Shown here piece by piece: positions 1 to 8,543 of a stretch of DNA of 64,000 bases (positions are counted from its first letter, which is position 1; each line of letters begins with the position of its first letter). The DNA is from Pseudomonas sp. P8_241. Its GTDB lineage: Bacteria > Pseudomonadota > Gammaproteobacteria > Pseudomonadales > Pseudomonadaceae. Location: positions 4,648,501 to 4,712,500 of the forward strand of contig NZ_CP125377.1 in NCBI RefSeq assembly GCF_034008315.1, written 5' to 3'. Position numbers and translations under genes: made by a program. A model generated the notes under the pieces. It had not been told where the DNA came from. It did no database searches and worked only from the letters and a program-made list of their open reading frames with translations.

Positions 1-2
1 TT

Positions 3-671
3 CGCTCGACCAAGTCGCTGCTCTCCGGGCCCGGCAACATCAATGAACTGGCCGCCGCGGGTGAGTCGTTTGCCAACTCGGTGATGAGTCTGGAGAAATC
101 CTATGGCACGCAGCTCGTCGCGATTGAAATATGGAACGAGCCGGACCTGGAAACGTACTGGCCAACGGGCCATTTCGACACCACGTTTGTTCCAATCATG
201 AGTGCCGTATGCAGGTCGCAGCAGGACACGCTGCAATCGACGCCGCTGATTGGCTTCGGCTTCGCCCGCCCGCCGAGTGCCGGAACGGCGTCAACCGTTG
301 CGTTGAACAGCATCGTCAGTGAATACCCCAAGTGTCTCAGCGCAATCTCCTATCACCCTTATGGGATGTCGGGCGCGCAGATAAGCACTGCGCAGACGTT
401 CATTCAACAGAACTTCAACCTACCGGGCGTCATCAGTGAATGGGGCGTTCCCTCGCTCAACTCCAACGGCGGGATCGAGGCGCAGGCCGGCAAAATCAGC
501 GGTTTCATCGCCGAGGTCAAAAGGCTCAACATCCCGCTTACTTCGATCTATGAGTGGAAAAACAGTCAAACTGGCAGCAATGAACGGGAGAGAAATTTCG
601 GTTTGCTGACTGCTGGCGGTCAACCGAAACCAGCGAGCGTGGCTGCCTCAACCCAGTTGAATGACCAGTAG
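3..671 (+). CDS. GH39/PslG-like glycoside hydrolase, 3' part only
   Basis: The gene is cut by the left edge; its frame is open from base 3, so 222 C-terminal residues are visible and the start is missing. The motif EIWNEPD (Glu codon at 138-140) matches the acid/base region of clan A (beta/alpha)8 glycosidases such as GH39. GVISEWG (Glu codon at 438-440) fits the nucleophile on a later strand, and AISYHPYG lies between them. This arrangement resembles PslG-type endoglycosidases that act on exopolysaccharide in the periplasm or outside the cell, but the substrate cannot be told from a fragment. About 200 bp of apparently non-coding DNA separate it from tal, so it is probably the last gene of an upstream unit. 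The fold class is fairly sure; the exact family is not. Confidence 0.7.
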   Translation, partial: RSTKSLLSGPGNINELAAAGESFANSVMSLEKSYGTQLVAIEIWNEPDLETYWPTGHFDTTFVPIMSAVCRSQQDTLQSTPLIGFGFARPPSAGTASTVALNSIVSEYPKCLSAISYHPYGMSGAQISTAQTFIQQNFNLPGVISEWGVPSLNSNGGIEAQAGKISGFIAEVKRLNIPLTSIYEWKNSQTGSNERERNFGLLTAGGQPKPASVAASTQLNDQ

Positions 672-871
672 GACATCCGTAAACGGCGGGCTGACGGTCA
701 GTTGCTTTGAACCTGTGGCGCTTTTTGGCATCGTATTGATCACTACCGCCCCCCGCCTTTCAAACAATCGTATACAGGTTGTTGCCGCAGGAGCCTTCGA
801 TACACGTACATACCCTTGAGTGGCTGTCAGCGCTCGGGTAATGTCATCAGACCATAGGACAGAGCACGCCC

Positions 872-1798
872 ATGACTTCCAAGCTGGAACAACTCAAGCA
901 AATGACCACCGTGGTTGCCGACACCGGCGACTTCGAAGCGATCGCTCGCGTCAAACCGGTGGATGCCACCACCAACCCTTCCCTGCTGCTCAAGGCCGCG
1001 GCCATTCCTGCGTATGCCGAGTTGCTGAACGCCAGCGTCAATGACTGCAAGGGCGATATTGGCCTGGCCAGCGACCGATTTGGCGTGGCCGTGGGCCAGG
1101 AGATCCTGAAGGTGATCCCCGGCCGTATCTCCACCGAAGTGGATGCGCGCCTGTCGTTCGACACCGACGCCATGCTCAAGCGTGCGCATCGCCTGATCGA
1201 GCTGTACGACAAGGCCGGTATCGGCCGTGACCGCGTGTTGATCAAGATCGCCTCCACCTGGGAAGGCATCCGCGCTGCCGAAATTCTCGAAAAGGAAGGC
1301 ATCCAGACCAACCTGACCCTGCTGTTCTCCTTCGCTCAGGCAGCCGCCTGTGCCGACGCCGGGGTGTTCCTGATTTCGCCGTTCGTGGGCCGCATCTACG
1401 ACTGGTACAAAAAGGCCAACGGCAACGACTACACCGGTGCCGATGATCCGGGTGTGCAGTCGGTGACGCGCATCTACAACTACTACAAGGCCAATGACTA
1501 CAAAACCGTGGTCATGGGTGCCAGCTTCCGCAATCTGGGCCAGATCGAGCAGCTGGCCGGTTGTGACCGACTGACCATCAGCCCGGACCTGATCGACAAG
1601 CTGGCAGCTGACACTGGCAAGCTGGAGCGCAAACTGGCACCGGGCAATGCCGGTGAGGCGCGCTTGATCCTCAGCGAATCGCAGTTCCGCTGGTTGTCCA
1701 ACGAGGACGCGATGGCCACCGAGAAACTGGCTGAAGGCATTCGCCAGTTCGCTCGCGATCAGGAAAAGCTCGAGGCGTTGCTGCAAGCCAAGCTGTGA
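872..1798 (+). CDS. tal: Transaldolase (TalB type)
   Basis: A 308-residue cytoplasmic enzyme of the non-oxidative pentose phosphate pathway. It moves a dihydroxyacetone unit from sedoheptulose-7-phosphate to glyceraldehyde-3-phosphate. The signature DATTNPSL lies at residues 31-38 and the Schiff-base lysine is K125 in VLIKIAST; the length equals that of TalB enzymes. ATG at 872 follows AGGA about 12 bases upstream. A strong terminator comes directly after the stop, so it is probably monocistronic or the end of its unit. The convergent neighbours rssC and rssB are the usual partners of tal in Pseudomonas. Confidence 0.97.
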   Translation: MTSKLEQLKQMTTVVADTGDFEAIARVKPVDATTNPSLLLKAAAIPAYAELLNASVNDCKGDIGLASDRFGVAVGQEILKVIPGRISTEVDARLSFDTDAMLKRAHRLIELYDKAGIGRDRVLIKIASTWEGIRAAEILEKEGIQTNLTLLFSFAQAAACADAGVFLISPFVGRIYDWYKKANGNDYTGADDPGVQSVTRIYNYYKANDYKTVVMGASFRNLGQIEQLAGCDRLTISPDLIDKLAADTGKLERKLAPGNAGEARLILSESQFRWLSNEDAMATEKLAEGIRQFARDQEKLEALLQAKL

Positions 1799-1816
1799 TC
1801 TGATTCAGCGAAATGC

Positions 1817-1852
1817 AAAAAGGGCGAACCTTGGTGGGTTCGCCCTTTTTTG
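1817..1852 (+). terminator. Intrinsic terminator of tal
   Basis: AAAAAGGGCGAACC and its complement GGTTCGCCCTTTTTT flank a four-base loop. This gives a GC-rich stem with an A-tract before and a T-tract after, so it could act on both strands. It lies 19 bases after the tal stop codon. Confidence 0.9.
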
Positions 1853-1899
1853 TGGCTGTTTGACCAGGTTGGCTGCGCGGTTTTTGCAGTGGCTCAACG

Positions 1900-1979
1900 G
1901 GCGCCATCGCTGGCAAGCCAGCTCCTACAGGGTAATCGATGTGTTCAATTGTAGGAGCCGGCTTGCTGGCGATGGCGCC
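1900..1979. repeat. REPIN (pair of inverted REP sequences)
   Basis: Two 30-bp arms (1900-1929 and 1950-1979) are near-perfect inverted copies around a 20-bp spacer. The right arm contains GTAGGAGCCGGCTTGCTGGC. It sits between the convergent tal and rssC genes. Related copies occur near 26.1 and 49.2 kb. Confidence 0.88.
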
Positions 1980-2005
1980 TGGACAAGCACCATCGGCTCA
2001 GGAAA

Positions 2006-2488
2006 TCAGTGGCGTTCCAGCGCATTCACCAGGTCATGAAACGCTTCACGATTGGAGTCATTCAGGCCCATGAGGATCTTGTGCGCTTCGAGCACCTTGA
2101 TCCGCACCACTTCTTCGGACTGATCCTGGTCTGGCAGGTCGTCCAGGCATTCCGGGCATGGCACAGGCTGGTCAACGATGTTGAACACCTGCTCGAAACC
2201 CATGGACTGCAGAAGACGGGTGATGTCTTCGTGGGTGGTGACGACGGTCGGCAACAGGCCAACCTTCTGCCGCGACAGGATCGACAATTTGGCCAGCAGG
2301 CCAAGGGTGGTGCTGTCGATGCTGCGGGTTTCGGTCAGGTCGATCACGATGGCGTTGAAATTCAACGCGGTGAAGATCCGATCAATAGTCGCATCCAACG
2401 CCGAACACAGGGTCAGGCGAACTTCACCGACGAATTTCAGGACGAAGGTGCCGTCCTGCTCGGCGAACTGGATTCTACCGGTACTCAT
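2006..2488 (-). CDS. rssC: STAS-domain anti-sigma factor antagonist, partner of RssB
   Basis: A 160-residue protein with an N-terminal STAS domain (about residues 1-100). The regulatory loop reads TRSIDSTTLG, with S59 at the position phosphorylated in SpoIIAA-type antagonists. The tail has a CPEC pair (VPCPECLDDLPD) and a helical end. ATG at 2488 overlaps the rssB stop as TGATG, which points to translational coupling; a TTG one codon upstream is less likely. Such proteins control a sigma factor or partner protein by Ser phosphorylation and dephosphorylation, and the phosphatase would be the neighbouring RssB. The symbol follows Pseudomonas usage for this locus; a link to RpoS is inferred from RssB. 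Confidence 0.85.
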   Translation of the reverse strand: MSTGRIQFAEQDGTFVLKFVGEVRLTLCSALDATIDRIFTALNFNAIVIDLTETRSIDSTTLGLLAKLSILSRQKVGLLPTVVTTHEDITRLLQSMGFEQVFNIVDQPVPCPECLDDLPDQDQSEEVVRIKVLEAHKILMGLNDSNREAFHDLVNALERH

Positions 2489-3669
2489 CAAAGATTCCTG
2501 CTCAACACCAACAGGGCGATATCATCCGGCATCTCCCCTAGCGTGGCCAATCCAAAAACCTGCCGCAGCCCATCCAGGGTGCCGCCCGCAGCCTTGACCC
2601 GTTGGGGTAACGCCGCTTCTTTCTCTTTGAGTGTGGGTTCTGGCAAAAGGTCCAGAATGCCATCAGACATCAGCGTCAGGCTGAACGTCGGCGGCAGTTC
2701 CAGTACGTGATCTTCGTAGGTAGCCTCATTGAAGAGGCCCACCGGCAGACCACGCCCTTCCAGATAACGAACACTGTCGGGTGTGTACAACACAGGCAAC
2801 GGCAGATGTCCGCCGATGCTATAGGTCAACAAACCTGTCTCCTCGTCGATGACTCCACCGACCATTGTGACGTGTTTACCCAGCTTACAACTGATCAGCC
2901 CCCGGTTGATATGACCAAGGACTTCTGAAGGCTTGAATTCCGGCAATGTGCCGCTGCGCTTGGATTCGAACAGCAAGCGCGTCGTCATGAATTTCAGCAG
3001 CACGGTGACGAAGGCTGAAGAGGCGCCATGACCGGAAACGTCTGCCAGGTAGAACGCTACCCGACGCTCGTCGACCCGGAAATAGTCGACAAAATCACCC
3101 GACAGGTACAGCGACGGGATGATCTGGTGGGCAAACTTGAACTCGTCGATGGCCCAGGGGCTGACCGGCAGCATGTTCATCTGCACCTGGCGACCGGCGT
3201 TCTGGTCTTCCTGAAGCAGGTTCAGGCTGGCGGCGAGCTCGCGGTTGGCCTTTTCCAGCTTCTCGCGGTAGCGCTGGTTCTCCACCAGCAGGCGCGCACG
3301 ATCCAGGGCGCGACGCACAGAGTGCTCAAGCACCGCCAGATCTTCGAGAGGCTTGATCAGGTAATCCGCCGCACCCAGGCGCAGCGCCTCGACCGCGTCG
3401 TTCATCACACCGGCACCCGAAACCACGATCACCGGCGTTTGCGAGGACCGCTCGGTAACCTGGCGGATGAGTTCGAGTCCGCCCATCTGCGGCATGCGCA
3501 GATCGCAGATGACCAAGTCGGGCTTGTCTTGCTCGAATACCTGAAGACCCTGCTGGCCATTGCTGGCCTGCAAGACGCTGAAACCACTGTCTTCCAAATA
3601 GGCGGCGAGGCTCGCGCGCACTACTTCGTCATCATCGATTATCAGCAGCGTGGCACTGGTTTTTGGCAT
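2488..3669 (-). CDS. rssB: Response regulator with PP2C-type phosphatase output, RssB family
   Basis: 393 residues from the ATG at 3669 (start MPKTSATLLIIDDDE). The receiver domain spans about 1-120, with acidic pocket D12-D14, phosphoacceptor D56 in VICDLRMP and K106. A helical linker leads to a SpoIIE/PP2C phosphatase domain from about residue 190. Metal-binding aspartates are present in SGDFVDYF, LADVSGHG, LMSDGI and DDIALL, so the phosphatase looks intact, unlike enteric RssB. In gamma-proteobacteria RssB controls RpoS stability; here a phosphorelay to the coupled STAS protein is likely. The frame continues upstream to an ATG at 3777 (preceded by AGGG) and a TTG at 3801; 3669 was chosen because it matches the family length and N-terminus. 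Confidence 0.9.
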   Translation of the reverse strand: MPKTSATLLIIDDDEVVRASLAAYLEDSGFSVLQASNGQQGLQVFEQDKPDLVICDLRMPQMGGLELIRQVTERSSQTPVIVVSGAGVMNDAVEALRLGAADYLIKPLEDLAVLEHSVRRALDRARLLVENQRYREKLEKANRELAASLNLLQEDQNAGRQVQMNMLPVSPWAIDEFKFAHQIIPSLYLSGDFVDYFRVDERRVAFYLADVSGHGASSAFVTVLLKFMTTRLLFESKRSGTLPEFKPSEVLGHINRGLISCKLGKHVTMVGGVIDEETGLLTYSIGGHLPLPVLYTPDSVRYLEGRGLPVGLFNEATYEDHVLELPPTFSLTLMSDGILDLLPEPTLKEKEAALPQRVKAAGGTLDGLRQVFGLATLGEMPDDIALLVLSRNL

Positions 3670-3945
3670 GTGGGCAAACGGCGCCAGAATTAGGTTGGCG
3701 TAGCTGGCGGGGAATGCATCCCGGCTCACACTACTGGATTCGCTTTCTAGCCTCTCTGTCGCACTGCTTTCGAGCATTCGCCCTACACACACGTACACCA
3801 AAGGTGCCCTTCTAAGGCGCAGACGGTACTCCCATCCGCGAGGCGTTTCAAGCTCACGCCGATGGTCGCTTGACGACTACACTCTCCAAATCACCGGGAG
3901 TTATAAGAACCGTCAAAACCGTAACCCAATGGAAGGATCAAGCCC

Positions 3946-4245
3946 ATGAGTCAAACTCGTCGAGACTACAGCGAAAAGCGCGATTTCATCCGCATGCGGG
4001 TCGATGCCGAGGTGTCGCTGATTCATCAAGGCGATGAGGTGCCAGCCGTCTGCATCGACCTTTCCAGCCGCGGCATGCAGGTCCAGGCGCCGCGCTCGTT
4101 CAAGGTCGGCGATCGGCTTGATGTACGGATCGACTCCGATCATGCGGCGTTGAAAGGTCTTGAGGCCGAGACCGAGGTGGTTTGGGTCAGAGAACAGGAC
4201 GACGGCAGGCAGAAACTCGGCCTGACAATCCTTGCGATGCATTAA
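3946..4245 (+). CDS. PilZ-domain protein, likely c-di-GMP receptor
   Basis: A 99-residue stand-alone PilZ protein. The c-di-GMP binding arginine motif is present (RDFIRMR), as is the second motif DLSSRGMQ of the D/NxSxxG type; a beta-barrel-like pattern follows to the end. ATG at 3946 follows a GGAAGG stretch. The gene is divergent from rssB and convergent with mlaA. Proteins of this type bind the second messenger and change the activity of partner proteins in motility, biofilm or envelope functions. The partner is unknown, but this neighbour order is conserved in Pseudomonas. Confidence 0.9.
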   Translation: MSQTRRDYSEKRDFIRMRVDAEVSLIHQGDEVPAVCIDLSSRGMQVQAPRSFKVGDRLDVRIDSDHAALKGLEAETEVVWVREQDDGRQKLGLTILAMH

Positions 4246-4260
4246 CTTCGCTCCAAAAAA

Positions 4261-4288
4261 AAAAGCGGCTCGAAAGCCGCTTTTTTTT
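4261..4288. terminator. Bidirectional terminator between pilZ gene and mlaA
   Basis: AAAAGCGGCT and AGCCGCTTTT form a compact hairpin with an A-run on one side and eight Ts on the other. It serves the convergent genes ending at 4245 and 4306. Confidence 0.9.
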
Positions 4289-4305
4289 GTTTTATCGGTC
4301 AGGAT

Positions 4306-4995
4306 TTAAAAATCGTCTTCTACCTGGCCATCTTTCACCTTGAATTCGCGGTTTTGCAGATAAGCGTTGCGAATAAACGTGTACTTGTCACCGCTGATCA
4401 GCTTCTCGCTCGACAACAGGCTGGCGCGGGTGTCGACGATGTTCAGACCGAACACCGAATTACGCACCGGCACATCGTTGATGTAGCGATACGGTCCGGT
4501 GTAACCATCGACATACTTCGAGGGCGCGTCACGCAAGGTGCTTGGACCCAGCAGCGGCAGCATCACGTACGGGCCACTGCCTACACCCCAGTAACCGAGC
4601 GTCTGGCCGAAGTCTTCGTCATTGCGATGAAGGCCCATTTGCGTGCCGACGTCGAAGAAGCCCAGCAGGCCGAAGGTCGTGTTGAAGATCAGGCGCGCGG
4701 TATCGACACCCGCGGCGGCCGGCTTGACCTGCAAGATGTTGTTGGCCAGATTGGTGACATCACCGACGTTGCGAAACATGTTGTGAATGCCGTCTTCGAG
4801 AAATTGCGGCGTCACAAACTGATAGCCCTGAGCCAAAGGTTTCAGGGCATAGCTGTCAACGAAATCGTTGAACTGGAAGATCGGGCGGTTCACGCTTTCC
4901 CAAGGGTCGTCTTCCGAGGCTGCCTGGGCAACGAACGGAACCAGCAACAGGCTGGCACACACACAAATCTGGGCTAGATGATTGCTCCAGCGCAT
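4306..4995 (-). CDS. mlaA: MlaA/VacJ outer-membrane lipid-asymmetry protein
   Basis: 229 residues from ATG at 4995, preceded by AAGGAG. The family signature DPWESVNRPIFQFND follows the signal peptide, and the conserved membrane-ring segments (for example PLLGPSTLRDAPSKYVDGY) are present. MlaA sits in the outer membrane with porins and takes misplaced phospholipids from the outer leaflet, handing them to MlaC. The signal peptide (MRWSNHLAQICVCASLLL then PFVAQAAS) looks like a signal peptidase I substrate cleaved after AQA; no convincing lipobox is seen, although E. coli MlaA is a lipoprotein. The length fits the family. Confidence 0.93.
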   Translation of the reverse strand: MRWSNHLAQICVCASLLLVPFVAQAASEDDPWESVNRPIFQFNDFVDSYALKPLAQGYQFVTPQFLEDGIHNMFRNVGDVTNLANNILQVKPAAAGVDTARLIFNTTFGLLGFFDVGTQMGLHRNDEDFGQTLGYWGVGSGPYVMLPLLGPSTLRDAPSKYVDGYTGPYRYINDVPVRNSVFGLNIVDTRASLLSSEKLISGDKYTFIRNAYLQNREFKVKDGQVEDDF

Positions 4996-5194
4996 AGAAA
5001 AACTCCTTGGACTGTACCGACTCGAGCGCGTGGCCCGAGCAACAAGCTGGCAAGTATAAGGCGTAAACACCGCTTTAGACACATTGCACGAATCCCCGTT
5101 GAATGGATTCAACCTGAATGTGAGCAATTCACATCAATGTCACTCAACTGTCACTGTCGCCCTTTAGCCTTCAGGATATTTCAGGGACGTCCAC

Positions 5195-5818
5195 ATGCCG
5201 CGCGCCGAAACACTGCCCCAAACCGCTCTGAACCTGACCGCAGTGTTGTTCGGCCTCAGTGGCTGCCTGGTGGACTTCGGCGCACGCACACGTGGGCATG
5301 GCAGCCCTGCTTTGGCCGAACATGCCGAGACAACGCCCGGCGCACTGGACAGCCTGAAGAGTTTGCAGCGCCAGCAAATTCGCTGCGCCTGGCTCGATGA
5401 ACTTCCTCTCGCCCTCAGCCATTCCCTGGCCATGGATCTGCCAGAATGGATCAAACCATCGCAACATCTGGCAACAAACAAACCCTGGCCTGCGCCTGAC
5501 GCGTGCTGGGAGGCGTTAATGAATCTAGGCGTCGAGCGACTGGACGGCTGTGTACTGGTCAGCGGCGAACCCCGATTACTGCAATCGGCTCTGAATGCCG
5601 GACTGTGGACCATCGGCCTGGCGTCGTGCGGCTCGCTGTGCGGGCTGGCGCCTGAGGCGTGGCAAGCGTTGAGCCCACCGGAGCGCGACATCAAGCGCGG
5701 CAAGGCGACGATGCAGCTGTTTGGCTTGGGCGTGCATTCGGTAATCGACCACTTGGGAGAGCTCGACACCTGCCTGGCAGACATCAGCCTGCGCCGACTC
5801 AAAGGCGAAAAGCCCTGA
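5195..5818 (+). CDS. HAD-like protein related to phosphonoacetaldehyde hydrolase, nucleophile missing
   Basis: A 207-residue protein that aligns by motif with the phosphonatase branch of the HAD superfamily. The motif I region reads AVLFGLSGCLVDFG where PhnX enzymes have a sequence of the type FDWAGTTVDFG. The nucleophilic Asp is therefore Gly here, while the later VDFG is kept. The catalytic lysine of the PhnX cap region is not recognisable. A loosely motif-IV-like part (HSVIDHLGELDTCLADIS) remains. It probably does not act as a classical phosphonatase and may have another role. No phn genes lie nearby; the gene is simply part of the conserved mlaA-queF neighbourhood. Confidence 0.7.
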   Translation: MPRAETLPQTALNLTAVLFGLSGCLVDFGARTRGHGSPALAEHAETTPGALDSLKSLQRQQIRCAWLDELPLALSHSLAMDLPEWIKPSQHLATNKPWPAPDACWEALMNLGVERLDGCVLVSGEPRLLQSALNAGLWTIGLASCGSLCGLAPEAWQALSPPERDIKRGKATMQLFGLGVHSVIDHLGELDTCLADISLRRLKGEKP

Positions 5819-5927
5819 TCGAGATCATGCAGGTTAGGCAGGAGTGGATTAATCTAAAGGTCAGCCACAGACCTTTGGCGAACCGCTGCGGTCTATGCCA
5901 GTGCCAATCGAGAGAAGGAAGAACGCC

Positions 5928-6191
5928 ATGCCTGCCCGCGAACTGCAAGAACAGCTCAATGCCCTGCGCGAGCAATTGGAACAGAATCCGCCTCTGTCCG
6001 AATCCGAGCGCGACAACCTGCACGAACTGATGCAACAGATCGAACTTGAACTTGAGCTCGAAACCAAAACCAAGGACACAAACCTCGCCGACAACGTCAA
6101 CCTTGCCGTCGAACGCTTCGAACTCGAACACCCGACCCTTGCCGGGACACTGCGCAACATCGGGCAAGCCTTGGTCAGCATGGGGATCTGA
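5928..6191 (+). CDS. DUF4404 family small helical protein
   Basis: 87 residues from ATG at 5928, with AAGGAAG upstream. Almost the whole protein is predicted coiled coil or helix (ELQEQLNALREQLEQNPPLS and HELMQQIELELELE), followed by a short hydrophobic end, LRNIGQALVSMGI. The family has no established function. The gene lies 110 bp after the HAD-like gene and is convergent with queF, separated by a REPIN hairpin. An upstream in-frame ATG/GTG extension lacks a ribosome-binding site. Confidence 0.82.
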   Translation: MPARELQEQLNALREQLEQNPPLSESERDNLHELMQQIELELELETKTKDTNLADNVNLAVERFELEHPTLAGTLRNIGQALVSMGI

Positions 6192-6206
6192 GCCCGCCAG
6201 ACGCAA

Positions 6207-6274
6207 AAAAGATCGCAGCCTTCGGCAGCACCTACACCTTGAATCGTAGGAGCTGCCGAAGGCTGCGATCTTTT
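6207..6274. repeat. REPIN acting as a terminator-like hairpin
   Basis: Arms at 6207-6235 and 6246-6274 are inverted copies containing GTAGGAGCTGCCGAAGGCTG and ending in TCTTTT/AAAAGA. The A/T ends of the arms make it resemble a bidirectional terminator for the convergent DUF4404 and queF genes. The same REP class recurs near 38.3 and 43.5 kb. Confidence 0.87.
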
Positions 6275-6278
6275 GTTT

Positions 6279-7109
6279 TTACTGACGGACCAGACGATGG
6301 TTCGGCAGTTGCACCTCTTCAGTGCTGCGATACGGATTGATATCCAGCCCGCCACGACGCACATAGCGCGCATACACCGTCAACTTCTCCGGTTTCAACA
6401 ACCGCTGAAGGTCCAGGAAAATCCGCTCCACACACTGCTCATGGAAGTCCGAGTGCTGGCGGAAGCTGACGATGTACTCCAGCAAACTCGCATGATCCAG
6501 CGCCGAACCACGGTACTCCACGGCCACGCTGCCCCAGTCCGGCTGGCTGGTGACCGGGCAGTTGGACTTGAGCAAATGGCTGTGCACGCTCTCTTCGACA
6601 ATGCGCGAATCGTCGCAACGCAACAGCTCCGGACGCGGGTGCTCGTAATTGCTGACGCTGATGTCCAGATCATCGATGCACACGCCGGGCAACGCCACGA
6701 CGCCTTCGGCTTCGACATCCTTCAAGCGGCGAATGCGCACGCCCACCGGCTTGCCGGCAGCGGCCGACAGGTCGTTGACCAGCGTCGCTTCAAGGCTTGC
6801 CGTGTCGGCGAACGGCGTCTGGTTCAGGGAGTTGAGGTACAACTTGAACGACTTCGATTCGATGATGTTCGGCGAATCCGCCGCAATGCTGAACTCGCCG
6901 ATCGCGACCACGGGCTTACCCGACGGCAACAGCCACGACAGCTCGAAGCAGTTCCAGAAATCCACGCCCTTGTACGGCAGGGTTTCAGCCGTCAGGCCCA
7001 GCTCCGCCCACTTCGCGGTGCGCGGAATCGGGAACAGCAGGGACGGCGTGTAGGTGGCGATGTATTCGCTGGATTTGCCCAGCGGCGAGTGTTCGGCTGC
7101 GGGATGCAT
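6279..7109 (-). CDS. queF: NADPH-dependent 7-cyano-7-deazaguanine reductase
   Basis: 276 residues, the long two-domain (E. coli-like) QueF. It reduces the nitrile preQ0 to preQ1 in the synthesis of the tRNA base queuosine. The catalytic site is visible as [13 protein letters not shown] (thioimide-forming Cys and the assisting Asp). The family substrate and cofactor segments [10 protein letters not shown] and [15 protein letters not shown] are near the C-terminus. ATG at 7109 was taken; the Shine-Dalgarno sequence is weak (CAGGTTT). Only about 60 bp separate it from the cupredoxin gene upstream, so they may share a transcript, and there is no room for a preQ1 riboswitch. Confidence 0.97.
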   Translation of the reverse strand: MHPAAEHSPLGKSSEYIATYTPSLLFPIPRTAKWAELGLTAETLPYKGVDFWNCFELSWLLPSGKPVVAIGEFSIAADSPNIIESKSFKLYLNSLNQTPFADTASLEATLVNDLSAAAGKPVGVRIRRLKDVEAEGVVALPGVCIDDLDISVSNYEHPRPELLRCDDSRIVEESVHSHLLKSNCPVTSQPDWGSVAVEYRGSALDHASLLEYIVSFRQHSDFHEQCVERIFLDLQRLLKPEKLTVYARYVRRGGLDINPYRSTEEVQLPNHRLVRQ

Positions 7110-7170
7110 GGCGGAAACCTGACTGAAGAATCAGCGGATTCTATCAGCCTTTGCGCCCGCCTTTGAGTGC

Positions 7171-7707
7171 TTACTGACTGACAGTCAATTTGCCAACCAT
7201 GCCGGCCTGGTAATGACCGGGAATATTGCAGGCAAATTCCAGATTGGTAGCCTGGCTGAAGGTCCAGGTCAGTTCGGCAGTTTTGCCCGGTTCCACCAAC
7301 GCGCTGTTCGGGTCGTCGTGCTTCATGCCGTGCCCCATCGAACCATGATCCATGCCGGCCATGTTGCCGTGGTCCATTTCCTTCACGCCTGCAGGCGTGA
7401 GCATGCCACTTTGCTGCATCTGCAACATGTCCTGCTGATGCCGGGCATGCATCGCTGCGTCACCCAGATTGAACTCGTGCAGCAATTGACCTTTATTCAC
7501 CAGCACGAAGCGTACGGTTTCGCCGGCCTTGATATCGATGGTCTTGGGGGTGAAGGACATGTCGCCCATGATCACTTCGACGCTGCGGGTTGCTTTGGCT
7601 GCGGGTGCCGGCCGGCCAAAGTCGAAAGTGTGCGCCGGGCCTGCCCATGCCGTCGAACTCAGTGCCAGTAAACAGGCGATAGGTACCAGTGATTGGCGTA
7701 AAAACAT
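7171..7707 (-). CDS. Periplasmic cupredoxin, probable copper tolerance
   Basis: A secreted blue-copper-like protein of about 178 residues. A signal peptide (LVPIACLLALSSTAWA) is followed by a cupredoxin fold. Copper ligands can be assigned as His in LLHEFN and Cys, His and Met in FACNIPGHYQAGM. An insert between strands is rich in Met and His (DHGNMAGMDHGSMGHGMKHD) and could bind extra copper. ATG at 7707 gives good spacing to GGAG; another ATG two codons upstream (7713) is too close to it. The gene is divergent from copRS and shares a control region that holds a CopR box, so copper induction is likely. The small gene ptrA that P. aeruginosa has here is absent. Confidence 0.88.
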   Translation of the reverse strand: MFLRQSLVPIACLLALSSTAWAGPAHTFDFGRPAPAAKATRSVEVIMGDMSFTPKTIDIKAGETVRFVLVNKGQLLHEFNLGDAAMHARHQQDMLQMQQSGMLTPAGVKEMDHGNMAGMDHGSMGHGMKHDDPNSALVEPGKTAELTWTFSQATNLEFACNIPGHYQAGMVGKLTVSQ

Positions 7708-7784
7708 GGTCATGCTCCAACAAGATAAGGCTCAGCGTGCGAAAAACTCTAAACTGCTGACACTGCCCGTAACCTGACAGCCAG

Positions 7785-7800
7785 ATTACAACTTTGTCAG
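7785..7800 (-). promoter_or_regulatory. CopR box between the cupredoxin gene and copRS
   Basis: On the minus strand the sequence is CTGACAAAGTTGTAAT, matching the Pseudomonas CopR box form CTGACA-N5-GTAAT. It is part of a larger dyad with arms AACCTGACA (7771-7779) and TGTCAGGTT (7795-7803). Its place in the shared upstream region suggests control of both directions. Confidence 0.85.
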
Positions 7801-7862
7801 GTTGGCCTGTATGAGCGCTGCCCACGGTATAAAGCGTTCGTTCCACTTTCCCTGAGTCGCCC

Positions 7863-8543
7863 ATGAAACTGCTGATCGTCGAAGACCAACCGAAAACCGG
7901 CCATTACCTGCGCCAAGGCCTGGCCGAGGCCGGGTTCAATACGGAACTGGTGGCCGACGGCAACACCGGCCAGCAATTGGCACTCAGCGGTGAATATGCC
8001 CTGTTGATTCTCGACGTCATGCTGCCTGGCCGCGATGGCTGGCAGATTTTACAGGCGGTGCGCAGCGCCGGCCTGGATACCCCGGTACTTTTTCTGACCG
8101 CCCGCGACGCCGTAGAAGACAGGGTTCATGGTCTCGAACTGGGCGCCGATGACTATCTGGTCAAACCGTTCGCGTTTTCCGAGCTATTGGCCCGGGTTCG
8201 CAGCCTGTTGCGTCGGGGCTGCACGACGCCACCGGATACCAGCTTGCAACTGGCCGATCTGCGCCTGGACCTGATTCGCCGCCGGGTTGAACGCAGCGGA
8301 CAACGTATCGACCTGACCGCCAAGGAGTTCGCCCTGCTGGAAATGTTCCTGCGCCGCCAAGGTGAAGTCCTGCCGAAATCGCTGATCGCCTCCCAGGTCT
8401 GGGACATGAATTTCGACAGCGACACCAATGTCATCGAAGTCGCGATACGCCGCCTGCGCCTGAAGATCGATGATGAGTTCCCCAACAAACTGATCCATAC
8501 CGTGCGCGGCATGGGCTACGTCCTCGAAGAGCGCACCACCTGA
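7863..8543 (+). CDS. copR: Copper response regulator, OmpR family
   Basis: 226 residues. The receiver domain has acidic residues E7 and D8, phosphoacceptor D51 in [12 protein letters not shown] and the conserved Lys in YLVKPF. The C-terminal OmpR-type winged helix ends in [12 protein letters not shown]. With CopS it senses periplasmic copper and switches on copper-handling genes; such regulators bind the box seen upstream at 7785-7800. Its stop overlaps the copS start as TGATG. Identification as CopR rather than another heavy-metal regulator rests on that operator and on the divergent cupredoxin. Confidence 0.93.
   Translation: MKLLIVEDQPKTGHYLRQGLAEAGFNTELVADGNTGQQLALSGEYALLILDVMLPGRDGWQILQAVRSAGLDTPVLFLTARDAVEDRVHGLELGADDYLVKPFAFSELLARVRSLLRRGCTTPPDTSLQLADLRLDLIRRRVERSGQRIDLTAKEFALLEMFLRRQGEVLPKSLIASQVWDMNFDSDTNVIEVAIRRLRLKIDDEFPNKLIHTVRGMGYVLEERTT

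Noticed and set aside
7110..7170. preQ1 riboswitch before queF
   Set aside because: Only about 60 bases lie between queF and the upstream cupredoxin gene and no aptamer-like stem is seen.
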